Below, piece by piece: positions 8,736 through 16,399 of a stretch of 64,000 bases of DNA (position 1 is the first letter of the stretch; each line of letters starts with the position of its first letter). The position numbers and the translations under genes were made by a program. The notes under the pieces were generated by a model, which saw only the letters and a list, made by a program, of their open reading frames with translations, was not told the DNA's origin and searched no databases. Origin of the DNA: GWE2-42-39 sp963668595 (GTDB lineage: Bacteria > Bacteroidota > Bacteroidia > Bacteroidales > Prolixibacteraceae); contig OY764876.1 in assembly GCA_963668595.1 (NCBI GenBank), positions 2,790,001 to 2,854,000 on the forward strand. Reading direction: 5' to 3'.

Positions 8736-8743
8736 CAAAAATA
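8736..8743 (-). promoter_or_regulatory. putative -7 element for the flavin reductase gene
   Basis: The minus strand reads TATTTTTG (TAnnTTTG), 45 nt before the start codon. Confidence 0.4.
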
Positions 8744-8788
8744 GGAAATGATGACAGTCTGGAAAAGTAATTGACAGAAAACCGACTT

Positions 8789-9487
8789 TTAGTTGATGCG
8801 AATACCGCAAGCAATAGTCACAAAAAAATCGTTGGTATATGGATTATAAATCGCAGCCGTTTGCACTGGAATCACCCAATGATCCGACAAATTAAATTCT
8901 TTACCCAGCGTAACATTTGCATTTATAATCGCAGTTTTGTCGGCGTAATACCCCTTAAACGGTGTCATTCCGAGGCCAGGTTCTACATCAATATTCCAAA
9001 CCGAAAACGGCACAGTGCATTCGAGGTAAGTCGAGAAAAACGGTTTATCTGTATCCTGATTTTTGTCGCCCAGCACAAGCGTTCCCCACATCAGATTCAC
9101 CGGCAATTTTTCACTTGCCTCGTAATTCAGTGCAAGTTCCAGCGAATGTCTGTTTTTTTCTTTACTGAAATTGAAAAACTGATTGTCTTCGCCTTTTACC
9201 GGATTGTAATAATCCAGAGCCGACAAAGTAATATTTCCGAAAGTATATGAAGGGATAATGTCCAATTCAGCATAACTGTCGTTAAAGGTTTTCGCACCCC
9301 ATACATTCAGACTAAATGCCCCTTTCGACAAGGTAAGCGAAGGTTCAACCGCAGGCTGATCACCCATTTTCTCACCACGCCATACATGACGGCTGAATAA
9401 CATCACTTCAAATTCGGCTTCCAACTTTTCGGTTTGCGAAAATGCTGCAAAAGGAATCAGCAACAGTAAAAAAAGAAATCGGATCAT
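8789..9487 (-). CDS. outer-membrane beta-barrel protein, unknown substrate
   Basis: This 232-residue secreted protein has a signal peptide (MIRFLFLLLLIPFAAFSQ) and alternating beta-strand patterns to the last residue (VTIACGIRIN). Strands such as LEAEFEVMLFSRHVWRG, AELDIIPSYTFGNITLSALDYY and DVEPGLGMTPF suggest a small porin-like barrel; the early RHVWRG motif is shared with TorF-type putative porins of Proteobacteria and similar Bacteroidota proteins. The ATG at 9487 is chosen because it starts the signal peptide; an upstream in-frame start adds seven residues with two Cys. A -7 element lies 19 nt upstream. The gene stands alone and the transported compound cannot be told. Confidence 0.6.
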   Translation of the reverse strand: MIRFLFLLLLIPFAAFSQTEKLEAEFEVMLFSRHVWRGEKMGDQPAVEPSLTLSKGAFSLNVWGAKTFNDSYAELDIIPSYTFGNITLSALDYYNPVKGEDNQFFNFSKEKNRHSLELALNYEASEKLPVNLMWGTLVLGDKNQDTDKPFFSTYLECTVPFSVWNIDVEPGLGMTPFKGYYADKTAIINANVTLGKEFNLSDHWVIPVQTAAIYNPYTNDFFVTIACGIRIN

Positions 9488-9505
9488 AATTAAACAGTTT
9501 GTGCA

Positions 9506-9513
9506 CAAACGTA
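9506..9513 (-). promoter_or_regulatory. putative -7 element for the barrel protein gene
   Basis: The minus strand reads TACGTTTG (TAnnTTTG), 19 nt before the ATG at 9487. Confidence 0.4.
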
Positions 9514-9708
9514 TGGATTGAAGATTGTCAAAAACATGATTTTAATCAGGAAAAGCAACAGATCACATTCGATAAAAAACTCGTTTTACACGACACTCAA
9601 TGCCCTTTCTATTTTTTATATTGAAGTCAGAAATCTTTCGCAACGATTTCCTAACTTACACCCTTTCAAAATACAGGACGAATAGTGATCACAAAAAACG
9701 GATTTAAC

Positions 9709-10155
9709 ATGAAGCATTTACTCGCTTTTTTTGTATTGATTTTTGCAGGGCTACAAGTACTGGCCCAATCAGACCGAATTACCGGCATTTGGTGGAACGA
9801 TGAAAAAACATCGAAAATTGAAGTTAAAAAGGACGATAAAGGGGTGTATTCTGCCACAATCGTTTACATGATTCCGGAGAAATACAAAAACGGACAGCCT
9901 CCAAAAGACAACGAAAACCCAGACACAAGTCTGCGTAATCGTTCTATTCTGGGCTTACAAATCATGACAGGACTTCGCTACGATTCGAAAGAAAAAGAAT
10001 GGACCGGAGGCAAAATCTATGATCCCAAATCGGGCAAAACATACGATTGCTACGTTTGGATGGAAACCAGCAACGACGAACTTCACATGAAAGGGTATGT
10101 CGTGGGCATCCGCTGGCTGGGTCGCTCTACCGTGTGGACACGCACTTCGCTATAA
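9709..10155 (+). CDS. DUF2147 secreted protein
   Basis: This 148-residue exported protein has a signal peptide (MKHLLAFFVLIFAGLQVLAQ) followed by the DUF2147 pattern: ITGIWWNDEKTSKIEVKK, then ILGLQIMTGLRYD, TGGKIYDPKSGKTYDCYVW and MKGYVVGIRWLGRSTVW near the end. Members are small lipocalin-like beta proteins of the envelope; no enzymatic role is established. The ATG at 9709 begins the signal peptide, while an in-frame start 24 nt upstream would extend it by eight polar residues. It converges with the methyltransferase gene and has no close operon partner. Confidence 0.88.
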   Translation: MKHLLAFFVLIFAGLQVLAQSDRITGIWWNDEKTSKIEVKKDDKGVYSATIVYMIPEKYKNGQPPKDNENPDTSLRNRSILGLQIMTGLRYDSKEKEWTGGKIYDPKSGKTYDCYVWMETSNDELHMKGYVVGIRWLGRSTVWTRTSL

Positions 10156-10177
10156 AACAATCTTCTTTCAAAAAAAC

Positions 10178-10735
10178 TTATTTTTTCAAAACGCGACACA
10201 ATTTTGCTTCTCCGTCGGGGGTAGCATGAACAGAAAAGCCAACAATTCCTGCCAGTGCTAATGAATGCTTAAACTCTTCGAATGAAACGTGTCCCGCCGG
10301 CTCCGCAAAATATAACATTGCCCCCGGCTTCATCATTTTGTACAAGTCAACAAACAGTTGGTGACGATCGGGGACTTCGTGTGCCACAGCAAACAGCAGA
10401 GCAAAATCAACCGACTGCTCCAGCCGATCGAATATTTCAGCATTACCGTGAACATGGATAGGTTCAATAACCGATACCAGACCCTGTTTGGCAGCTCTGT
10501 CTGTTAACTTGTCAAGCATTTTTTGCTGAATATCGAAGCAATACACTCGTCCAGACTGACCAACCATTCGGGCCATTGGCAAACTGAAAAAACCCATGGC
10601 GCACCCATAGTCCAGAACCGTCATGCCCGGACGAACAAAAGGGGAAAGGATCTTCTCTGGCGAATGAGAAAGTTTTCGTAAAGGATTCAATAAAAAGTAC
10701 CCAAGCCACCAAGGGCAAACATTGTTATTTTCCAT
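10178..10735 (-). CDS. class I SAM-dependent methyltransferase
   Basis: This 185-residue protein has the Rossmann methyltransferase fold. Motif I is VLDYGCAMGFFSLPMA (residues 40-55), motif II VYCFDIQ with the acidic ribose-binding residue, and a post-motif region MMKPGAMLYFAEPAGHVS. The segment VDFALLFAVAHEVPD resembles methyltransferases of the UbiE/arsenite-methyltransferase group. The substrate is unknown. The early CPWWLGYFLLNPLRKL is typical of a set of short Bacteroidota/Deltaproteobacteria methyltransferases found in anaerobes. It is transcribed away from the riboswitch/nrdD region and shares the long intergenic region with it. Confidence 0.82.
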   Translation of the reverse strand: MENNNVCPWWLGYFLLNPLRKLSHSPEKILSPFVRPGMTVLDYGCAMGFFSLPMARMVGQSGRVYCFDIQQKMLDKLTDRAAKQGLVSVIEPIHVHGNAEIFDRLEQSVDFALLFAVAHEVPDRHQLFVDLYKMMKPGAMLYFAEPAGHVSFEEFKHSLALAGIVGFSVHATPDGEAKLCRVLKK

Positions 10736-10969
10736 GACTGATTTCTAGTTTTAATTGCAACGAAATTACTCCTCGTCATTACAATCGTTCACATTTTTTC
10801 GGCCAATCGACTCGTTCTGTCGGGCAATACTTTTTTATGGCATTTTTTCAGAAAACATGTTTTATGAACAGCCGAACGCCTTTATCTGTCACTTGTTTAC
10901 AGAAACTCACTTTACGTTGTTTATAACTTGAAAGAAGGTTATTCAGCGAAATGATTTAAACTTGTACTG

Positions 10970-11156
10970 CATTGATGGTATTGCTTTACCCAACCAGGTA
11001 AAACAATCAAAAAGGGAATCCCGTGTAAATCGGGAGCTGTACCCGCAGCTGTAAGTCTGTCAATAGTTTTTGAATACACTACATGCCACTGTCCCGATAG
11101 CTATCGGGCTGGGAAGGCTTTCAAAAATCAGACGAGCCAGAAGACCTGCCTCAATG
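10970..11156 (+). promoter_or_regulatory. cobalamin (B12) riboswitch upstream of nrdDG
   Basis: The conserved B12 box AGCCAGAAGACCTGCC is at 11135-11150. Upstream are GGGAATCCCGTGTAAATC and CTGTACCCGCAGCTGTAA (about 11015-11055), and TGCCACTGT...GGGAAGGC (about 11084-11118) spans a strong internal hairpin. The ends CATTGA (10970-10975) and TCAATG (11151-11156) can pair as P1. These are the landmarks of the AdoCbl riboswitch in the right order and spacing. In other bacteria such elements shut off B12-independent enzymes when cobalamin is present. Here the next gene is class III ribonucleotide reductase, so the likely logic is to repress nrdDG when a B12-dependent class II enzyme can work; that enzyme is not in this window. 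Confidence 0.93.
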
Positions 11157-11189
11157 AGTTTTAACTTAGACTTTCGGGAATAGAAGTCT

Positions 11190-11216
11190 GGTTCGGGATC
11201 GAATCCGTTTCTTTTT
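11190..11216 (+). terminator. possible riboswitch expression platform (hairpin plus T run)
   Basis: GGTTCG (11190-11195) pairs with CGAATCC (11200-11206) with one bulge, followed by GTTTCTTTTT. A second small hairpin, AGACTT/AAGTCT, lies at 11168-11173 and 11184-11189. Together they could form an attenuator about 35-60 nt downstream of the B12 box; translation-level control is not excluded. Confidence 0.45.
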
Positions 11217-11367
11217 ACATCGGCCAATTCTGTCTTCGTAACCTTATTATTTCCTGAAAGTTCGTTTACAAACAAAAAAGATCATTATCAATCAGAATAT
11301 TGAAATAGAATACACAATCTGATTGGAAACGAAAAAAAATAAACCACATTCAGAAAAAATTAATGTT

Positions 11368-13509
11368 ATGAGAGGCGCAGAATTAACCATTATTAAAAGA
11401 GACGGGAAGAAAGTATCGTTTTCTATCGATAAAATCCGGAATGCCATAAAAAAAGCCTTTCTTTCGGTGGGCAGTTTTGCCAGCGAAGAAGACCTGACAA
11501 ACATCCTCCACCGGTTAAATATTCGCAACGAAATGAGCGTGGAAGACATCCAGAACCAGGTGGAACGCTCGCTGATGGCCGAAAACTATTTTGCAGTAGC
11601 CAAAGCATACATGCTTTATCGTCAGAAACATTCGGAAGACCGTGAAACCCGCGACCGTATAAAATTTCTGATTGATTACTGCGCCGCCGGAAATGCTGCA
11701 ACAGGGAGTAAATTCGATGCCAATGCCAATGTGGATAAGAAAAACATAGCCACTCTTATTGGCGAACTACCCAAAGGAAATTTTATCCGGCTGAACCGTC
11801 GTTTGCTTACCGACCGGCTTTCGGATATGTTTGGCAAGGAGCTTTCGGATAAATACATCAGTTTCCTGAATCAACATTTTATTTATAAAAATGACGAAAC
11901 CAGCCTTGCCCCGTATTGTGCCAGCATTACCATGTATCCGTGGTTGCTCGAAGGCACCTCTAAAATTGGCGGAAATTCTACTGCCCCAACCAATTTAAAA
12001 TCGTTTTGCGGAGGTTTTATTAACATGGTTTTCATCGTTTCGAGCATGTTGAGCGGAGCTTGTGCTACCCCGGAGTTTTTGATGTACCTGAATTATTTCA
12101 TCAGTAAAGAATATGGCGACGATTATTTCAAACACAGTGATGAAGTTGTTGATTTATCAAAACGGAAAAGATCGATTGATAAGATCATAACCGACTGTTT
12201 TGAGCAGATTGTGTATTCACTGAATCAGCCCACCGGCGCGCGTAATTTTCAAGCTGTATTCTGGAACATCGCTTATTACGATAAATTCTACTTCGAAAGC
12301 TTGTTCGGCGAGTTTGTCTTTCCTGATGGCAGCAAGCCCGAATGGGAATCGCTGAGCTGGCTGCAAAAACGGTTCATGACCTGGTTTAATCAGCAACGTA
12401 CCAAAACCGTTTTAACATTTCCGGTAGAAACAATGGCTTTACTAACCGAGAATGGGGATGTAAAAGACAAAGAATACGGCGATTTCACTGCAAAAATGTA
12501 TGCCGAAGGACATTCGTTTTTCACCTACATGAGCGACAATGCCGACAGTTTGAGCTCGTGCTGCCGTTTGCGCAACGAAATTCAGGATAACGGTTTTAGC
12601 TACACACTGGGAGCCGGCGGTGTTTCCACTGGGTCAAAAAGCGTGCTGACCATTAATCTGAATCGCTGTATACAGCAAGCAAAACGAGAACGAATACCAT
12701 ACCTTAGTTTTCTGGAAGAAGTGGTTGATTTGGTGCATAAAGTGCAATTGGGCTACAACGAAAATCTGAAAGAATTGCATCAAAAAGGCATGCTCCCGTT
12801 GTTCGATGCCGGATACATCAACATGGGTCGTCAATACCTTACAATTGGGGTGAATGGACTGGTTGAAGCTGCCGAATCTCTCGGAATTGAAATCAACGAC
12901 AATCCCGAATACGTGAAATTTACGCAAGACGTGCTGGGATTAATCGAAACTTACAACAAGAAATACCGCACCAAAGATACCCTGTTCAACTGTGAAATGA
13001 TCCCGGCCGAAAATGTGGGCGTAAAACATGCAAAATGGGATCGCGAAGATGGCTATTTTGTCCCGCGAGAGTGTTACAACAGCTATTTCTACATTGTTGA
13101 AGACGAGTCGCTAAATGTGATCGACAAATTCCGCGTTCATGGCCGGAAATACATCGAACATTTAACAGGGGGATCTGCCCTTCATGCTAATCTGGAAGAA
13201 CATTTAAGCCAGACACAGTATCGTCATTTACTTCGGGTAGCAGCTTTCGAAGGCTGCAATTACTTTACCTTCAACATCCCCAATACGGTTTGCAACGATT
13301 GTGGACACATTGACAAACGTTATTTAAAAGAATGTCCACATTGCAAAAGTAAAAACATCGACTACCTCACGCGCATCATCGGTTACATGAAGCGAATCAG
13401 CAGCTTTTCAGATGCCCGGCAGAAAGAAGCAGCTAAAAGATACTATGAGAAAAACAAAATAGGGCAAAACGAAGAAAAACAAGTGGTGGAATATGCTCAA
13501 GTATTATAA
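11368..13509 (+). CDS. nrdD: anaerobic (class III) ribonucleoside-triphosphate reductase
   Basis: This oxygen-sensitive glycyl-radical enzyme reduces NTPs to dNTPs. The 713-residue product has an N-terminal ATP-cone (about residues 5-95, ELTIIKRDGKKVSF) for allosteric control, a catalytic barrel, and a C-terminal zinc site with Cys642, Cys645, Cys656 and Cys659. The glycyl-radical loop is TRIIGYMKR (Gly672), then FSDARQKEAAKRYYEK. The ATG at 11368 is used; a TTG start at 11323 would add 15 polar residues. The 211-nt leader after the B12 riboswitch and the overlap with nrdG show a B12-controlled operon. Length and motif order are normal for Bacteroidota NrdD. Confidence 0.95.
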   Translation: MRGAELTIIKRDGKKVSFSIDKIRNAIKKAFLSVGSFASEEDLTNILHRLNIRNEMSVEDIQNQVERSLMAENYFAVAKAYMLYRQKHSEDRETRDRIKFLIDYCAAGNAATGSKFDANANVDKKNIATLIGELPKGNFIRLNRRLLTDRLSDMFGKELSDKYISFLNQHFIYKNDETSLAPYCASITMYPWLLEGTSKIGGNSTAPTNLKSFCGGFINMVFIVSSMLSGACATPEFLMYLNYFISKEYGDDYFKHSDEVVDLSKRKRSIDKIITDCFEQIVYSLNQPTGARNFQAVFWNIAYYDKFYFESLFGEFVFPDGSKPEWESLSWLQKRFMTWFNQQRTKTVLTFPVETMALLTENGDVKDKEYGDFTAKMYAEGHSFFTYMSDNADSLSSCCRLRNEIQDNGFSYTLGAGGVSTGSKSVLTINLNRCIQQAKRERIPYLSFLEEVVDLVHKVQLGYNENLKELHQKGMLPLFDAGYINMGRQYLTIGVNGLVEAAESLGIEINDNPEYVKFTQDVLGLIETYNKKYRTKDTLFNCEMIPAENVGVKHAKWDREDGYFVPRECYNSYFYIVEDESLNVIDKFRVHGRKYIEHLTGGSALHANLEEHLSQTQYRHLLRVAAFEGCNYFTFNIPNTVCNDCGHIDKRYLKECPHCKSKNIDYLTRIIGYMKRISSFSDARQKEAAKRYYEKNKIGQNEEKQVVEYAQVL

Positions 13510-13954
13510 CTACGATATTGTATTTCAGGAGATTCCAAACGAAGTTACCCTGGCGGTTAACATTACCAACTGCCCGAATCGTTGCAAGGGCTGCCACAGC
13601 CCTCATTTGCAAAAAGATATTGGGGAAGAGCTGAACGAAGAACGAATTATATCATTGATGGATAAATACGCTTCGGCAATCACCTGCTTTTGTTTCATGG
13701 GAGGCGACAATGATCCGTTAAATATCAATTATTTAGCCCGACTCATAAGAGATCGTTTCCCCGAAATAAAAATAGCATGGTACTCCGGGCGCGAAAAATT
13801 GCCCGATGAATTTGAGTATAGAAATTTTCAGTACATCAAATTGGGCGGATATGTTGAAAAACTGGGAAATCTGAAAAGCAAAACGACAAACCAGCAATTA
13901 TTTGAAATCCATCGGGATGGCAACATGAAAGATATTAGTAGCTTGTTTCTGTAA
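13493..13954 (+). CDS. nrdG: anaerobic ribonucleoside-triphosphate reductase activating protein
   Basis: This 153-residue radical SAM activase generates the glycyl radical on NrdD. The [4Fe-4S] motif CxxxCxxC is CPNRCKGC with Cys27, Cys31 and Cys34; TCFCFMGGDND matches the SAM-binding GGE-like region. The start overlaps the last 17 nt of nrdD, a typical translational coupling. No alternative reading is plausible. Confidence 0.95.
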   Translation: MLKYYNYDIVFQEIPNEVTLAVNITNCPNRCKGCHSPHLQKDIGEELNEERIISLMDKYASAITCFCFMGGDNDPLNINYLARLIRDRFPEIKIAWYSGREKLPDEFEYRNFQYIKLGGYVEKLGNLKSKTTNQQLFEIHRDGNMKDISSLFL

Positions 13955-14089
13955 CACGGTATTTTTTTATTTTTTGACCATATTGGCAACTTAAGTATTT
14001 ACCATTAAACAATTTACAATTCAACTAACAACAAATAATCAGCATCCCGGCTTTTCGCTTGGATTACGAAAACAGACAACAAAAAGAAC

Positions 14090-14299
14090 ATGTTGGAGTA
14101 CCCAAAATATGAATTAAAAGAATGTCCGCGTTGCGGCAGGCTCTTCTCTTGTACCGGAGAAATGGGATGCTGGTGTTTGTCCGTCAGTTTATCGGTCGAT
14201 GTTTCTGATTTTATTTCGTCACGCTACGAAGGATGTTTGTGCAAACAATGCTTGCGTAACATAGAAGAAGAACTCCGCGAAAAAAGAAAACAGGAGTAA
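14090..14299 (+). CDS. small cysteine-rich CWC-family protein
   Basis: This 69-residue protein has paired Cys motifs: ECPRCGRLFSC near the start, GCWC in the middle and GCLCKQCLRN near the end. That is the cysteine-rich CWC family, small putative zinc proteins of unknown function. The C-terminus is charged and helical (IEEELREKRKQE). It follows nrdG by 135 nt, so co-transcription is possible but unproven. Confidence 0.8.
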   Translation: MLEYPKYELKECPRCGRLFSCTGEMGCWCLSVSLSVDVSDFISSRYEGCLCKQCLRNIEEELREKRKQE

Positions 14300-14335
14300 A
14301 AAAGAGAAATTGACAATAGAATCAAATGCTATACT

Positions 14336-15115
14336 TTACCCCGACACCTGCACATCGAACCCCCGTGCACGGGCTCGGTCTGCAATTTGCTCCAGTTCGG
14401 CAACGGAAATACGTTCCAACCCCTGGGCTGGCGTATCGCGCGCAATGGTGTAAATCATCACTTGCCGTGGCTTAATTTCTTCAACCAGATGCAGCCATGC
14501 CTCTACTTCTTCTTCTGTAGTATTATTGATGGTCTCGCCATTGTGACTTCCGCGAATAAAAAGAGTTTGAATAATCACTTGCCCGTTGAATGCTTTGAGC
14601 TGTTCAACAGTTTTATTCAGGTCGTAGCGCCCCATCGGACAATCCAGTTTTTCGATGGTTTCAACAAAAGCCGAATCCAGTTTTTGAATATTGTCTTCGA
14701 CTTTTAACAGTGCAGCAACAACGTCAGAACGATGCAACATGGTTGCGTTCGACAGCACCGCAATGCGTGCCTGAGGAGCCAGCAACGCGCGTAATTCAAG
14801 CGTATCGTCAATAATTCCGGCAAAATCGGGATGCAAAGTTGGTTCACCATTTCCGGCAAAAGTAATTACATCGGGGCACTCGCCTTGCTCCTGCATTTCC
14901 TGCAACTTCTCCTGCATCTTTGTTTTTACTTGTTCGCGGGTAGGAAGTACTGCTTTTTGTTCCCGTTTTCGGGGAGTCCAGCCACATTCGCAATAAATGC
15001 AATCGAACGAACAAACTTTGCTATCGGTAGGCAACAAATTTACGCCCAGAGAAATACCTAAACGACGGCTACGTACTGGTCCAAATATAATTTTATCGAA
15101 TAAAAACGTTGACAT
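14336..15115 (-). CDS. radical SAM protein
   Basis: This 259-residue protein has the radical SAM CxxxCxxC cluster motif at Cys35, Cys39 and Cys42 (CSFDCIYCECGW) and a SAM-binding GNGEPTLHPDF. The opening IFGPVRSRRLGISLGVNLLP is a signature of the short radical SAM group annotated as Elp3/MoaA-like proteins, which often sit near redox or methanogenesis-like genes. The substrate is not known. It is transcribed on the minus strand, converging with the CWC gene, and probably follows the small gene at 15154-15528 in one transcript. Confidence 0.85.
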   Translation of the reverse strand: MSTFLFDKIIFGPVRSRRLGISLGVNLLPTDSKVCSFDCIYCECGWTPRKREQKAVLPTREQVKTKMQEKLQEMQEQGECPDVITFAGNGEPTLHPDFAGIIDDTLELRALLAPQARIAVLSNATMLHRSDVVAALLKVEDNIQKLDSAFVETIEKLDCPMGRYDLNKTVEQLKAFNGQVIIQTLFIRGSHNGETINNTTEEEVEAWLHLVEEIKPRQVMIYTIARDTPAQGLERISVAELEQIADRARARGFDVQVSG

Positions 15116-15153
15116 TGCTGAAATTTTCAGTAAAAATAAAAGCTTACGGGCGA

Positions 15154-15528
15154 TTAAACTAATTTTTTCAGCTTGCTGTGAGAAGTAACACGCAAATGAG
15201 CCATGTCGAGACCGGAAAGTAAATACACCCCGGCCTTCTTTCCTACAACAAAAACCGGCTCCGAATTACCGGCAAAAGTACAAAGCAGTTCGTGTAACGA
15301 AAGTTGGGGCATTTGTTGCTGACGCTCATGCAATGAAGTAATATCCAATTGAGGAAATTCGGGAATCAACACACCACAATAAAAAGTCAGGCGGGCAATT
15401 TCCCGTAGTTCGCCTCCAGTATCAATTAAATCAAGAACTGTTCCCGATTCGTCGAGAATCAAAATCGCATTTTTCAAAGGAGAAGAAACAATGGGAAAAA
15501 TATAATGTGCTGCAAGCCGGGTTTCCAT
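15154..15528 (-). CDS. shrunken amidohydrolase-like protein lacking the catalytic barrel
   Basis: The 124-residue product looks like the two beta-sandwich ends of a metal-dependent amidohydrolase joined together. The N-terminus (LAAHYIFPIVSSPLKNAILI, then DESGTVLDL and YCGVLIPEF) resembles the start of aminodeoxyfutalosine-deaminase/MtaD-type enzymes up to the point where GFVNAHCH should follow. The C-terminus (VVGKKAGVYLLSGLD, then VTSHSKLKKLV) resembles the closing strands after the barrel (normally like EAGKKPGI). The metal-binding His-x-His and all barrel motifs are missing. ATG at 15528 is preferred over a TTG at 15534. The frame is intact, so it may be a kept domain and not a dead gene. 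Family assignment is from memory and moderate. Confidence 0.55.
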   Translation of the reverse strand: METRLAAHYIFPIVSSPLKNAILILDESGTVLDLIDTGGELREIARLTFYCGVLIPEFPQLDITSLHERQQQMPQLSLHELLCTFAGNSEPVFVVGKKAGVYLLSGLDMAHLRVTSHSKLKKLV

Positions 15529-15534
15529 AACCAA

Positions 15535-15939
15535 TTATTCAACAGTCAAACTATCGCGTTCTACCTTCTGATTTCCAACGTTCAGCTCTTGTTTGTCCTG
15601 CTGTTCTTTCTGCATGGCATTTAATCGGTCGAGTACCTCGTTGTACATTTTATCGTAATCTTTCGGGTGACTCGAATAATAAATCACAGAACGTGTAAAT
15701 ACGCTGTCTGCAACACCATATTTGGCCAATACTGAATAGTACAAATCGGTGGAAGACAAACGCGTTGAATCACCTGTCTGGTATTGTTCATACGCTTTGG
15801 CCAAATGAACATCGACCAGCATATCGATCATTTTTTTCCGGTTAATCAAGTGATCAGGCTTCGCAATGTCCTTCTCGTTACACGAAAAGAAGATAGTCGT
15901 CATCGCCCAAATCATTAAAAAAAATCTAAATGTCCTCAT
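15535..15939 (-). CDS. DUF4296 lipoprotein
   Basis: This 134-residue lipoprotein begins MRTFRFFLMIWAMTTIFFSC, with Cys20 the probable lipidation site. The body is helical and matches the DUF4296 pattern (KKMIDMLVDVHLAKAYEQY, YYSVLAKYGVADSVFTRSV, YDKMYNEVLDRL). This family is restricted to Bacteroidota and has no known function; the gene is often found next to small housekeeping genes. The ATG at 15939 starts the signal; an in-frame start at 15963 adds eight residues. It ends 6 nt before the start of the amidohydrolase-like gene, so the two are one transcript. Confidence 0.85.
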   Translation of the reverse strand: MRTFRFFLMIWAMTTIFFSCNEKDIAKPDHLINRKKMIDMLVDVHLAKAYEQYQTGDSTRLSSTDLYYSVLAKYGVADSVFTRSVIYYSSHPKDYDKMYNEVLDRLNAMQKEQQDKQELNVGNQKVERDSLTVE

Positions 15940-16149
15940 TTTCGATCTGTTATTCGCGCTCAAAGTTAGAATTCCTTCGAGAATAATTCAGTCTGTGAAA
16001 ATTAAAAATCGTTAATCATCTCCGAAAATAATTAAAGTTATTTTTGAAACGAGACGAAAAAATGTCCTTTTATTGAAGGACAAAACAACATTGAACCATA
16101 ATTTACCAAACCCGTACAAAAATCATTTTTCATAGATTTTGCTTTTTGC

Positions 16150-16157
16150 TATTTTTG
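16150..16157 (+). promoter_or_regulatory. putative -7 element of the tnaA leader
   Basis: TATTTTTG matches TAnnTTTG. It would start transcription near 16163, giving tnaA a leader of about 235 nt that includes a 25-codon frame. No clear -33 TTTG at the right spacing was seen. Confidence 0.45.
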
Positions 16158-16180
16158 TTCCGAAAAGTAAACAATACAGG

Positions 16181-16258
16181 ATGCTCGCTTCATTTTCTTT
16201 TTTGAGACTGCATCACCGTTTTATCAACATCAAAGAACGGGACGCTTTTATCTGCTAA
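16181..16258 (+). CDS. possible leader peptide upstream of tnaA (25 aa)
   Basis: A short frame reads MLASFSFLRLHHRF and then INIKERDAFIC, with an ATG 18 nt after the expected transcription start. Its stop codon lies at the base of a 13-bp hairpin (16256-16290). The position matches a TnaC-type leader, but there is no Trp codon, unlike E. coli TnaC, so Trp-dependent stalling of the known type is not supported. It may be chance; comparison with relatives is needed. Confidence 0.3.
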   Translation: MLASFSFLRLHHRFINIKERDAFIC

Positions 16259-16290
16259 ATCTTTCCGGATTTCCTTCCGAAAAGATTTTA
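16256..16290 (+). promoter_or_regulatory. leader hairpin upstream of tnaA
   Basis: Arms 16256-16269 and 16276-16290 pair over 13 bp with one bulged T and one C-A mismatch (TAAATCTTT and CGGA blocks). It starts exactly at the stop codon of the 25-codon frame. A T6 run follows at 16302-16307, slightly far for a classic terminator. The rest of 15940-16399 holds no other gene. Confidence 0.4.
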
Positions 16291-16399
16291 CAATCCATTC
16301 ATTTTTTCAAACTGTAATTTATAAACGAATCTACTTGTGCCAAACATCCGGCGAGTGTTGGATTTCGTTGATATGTTTTACTTTTTATCCTATACGAAT

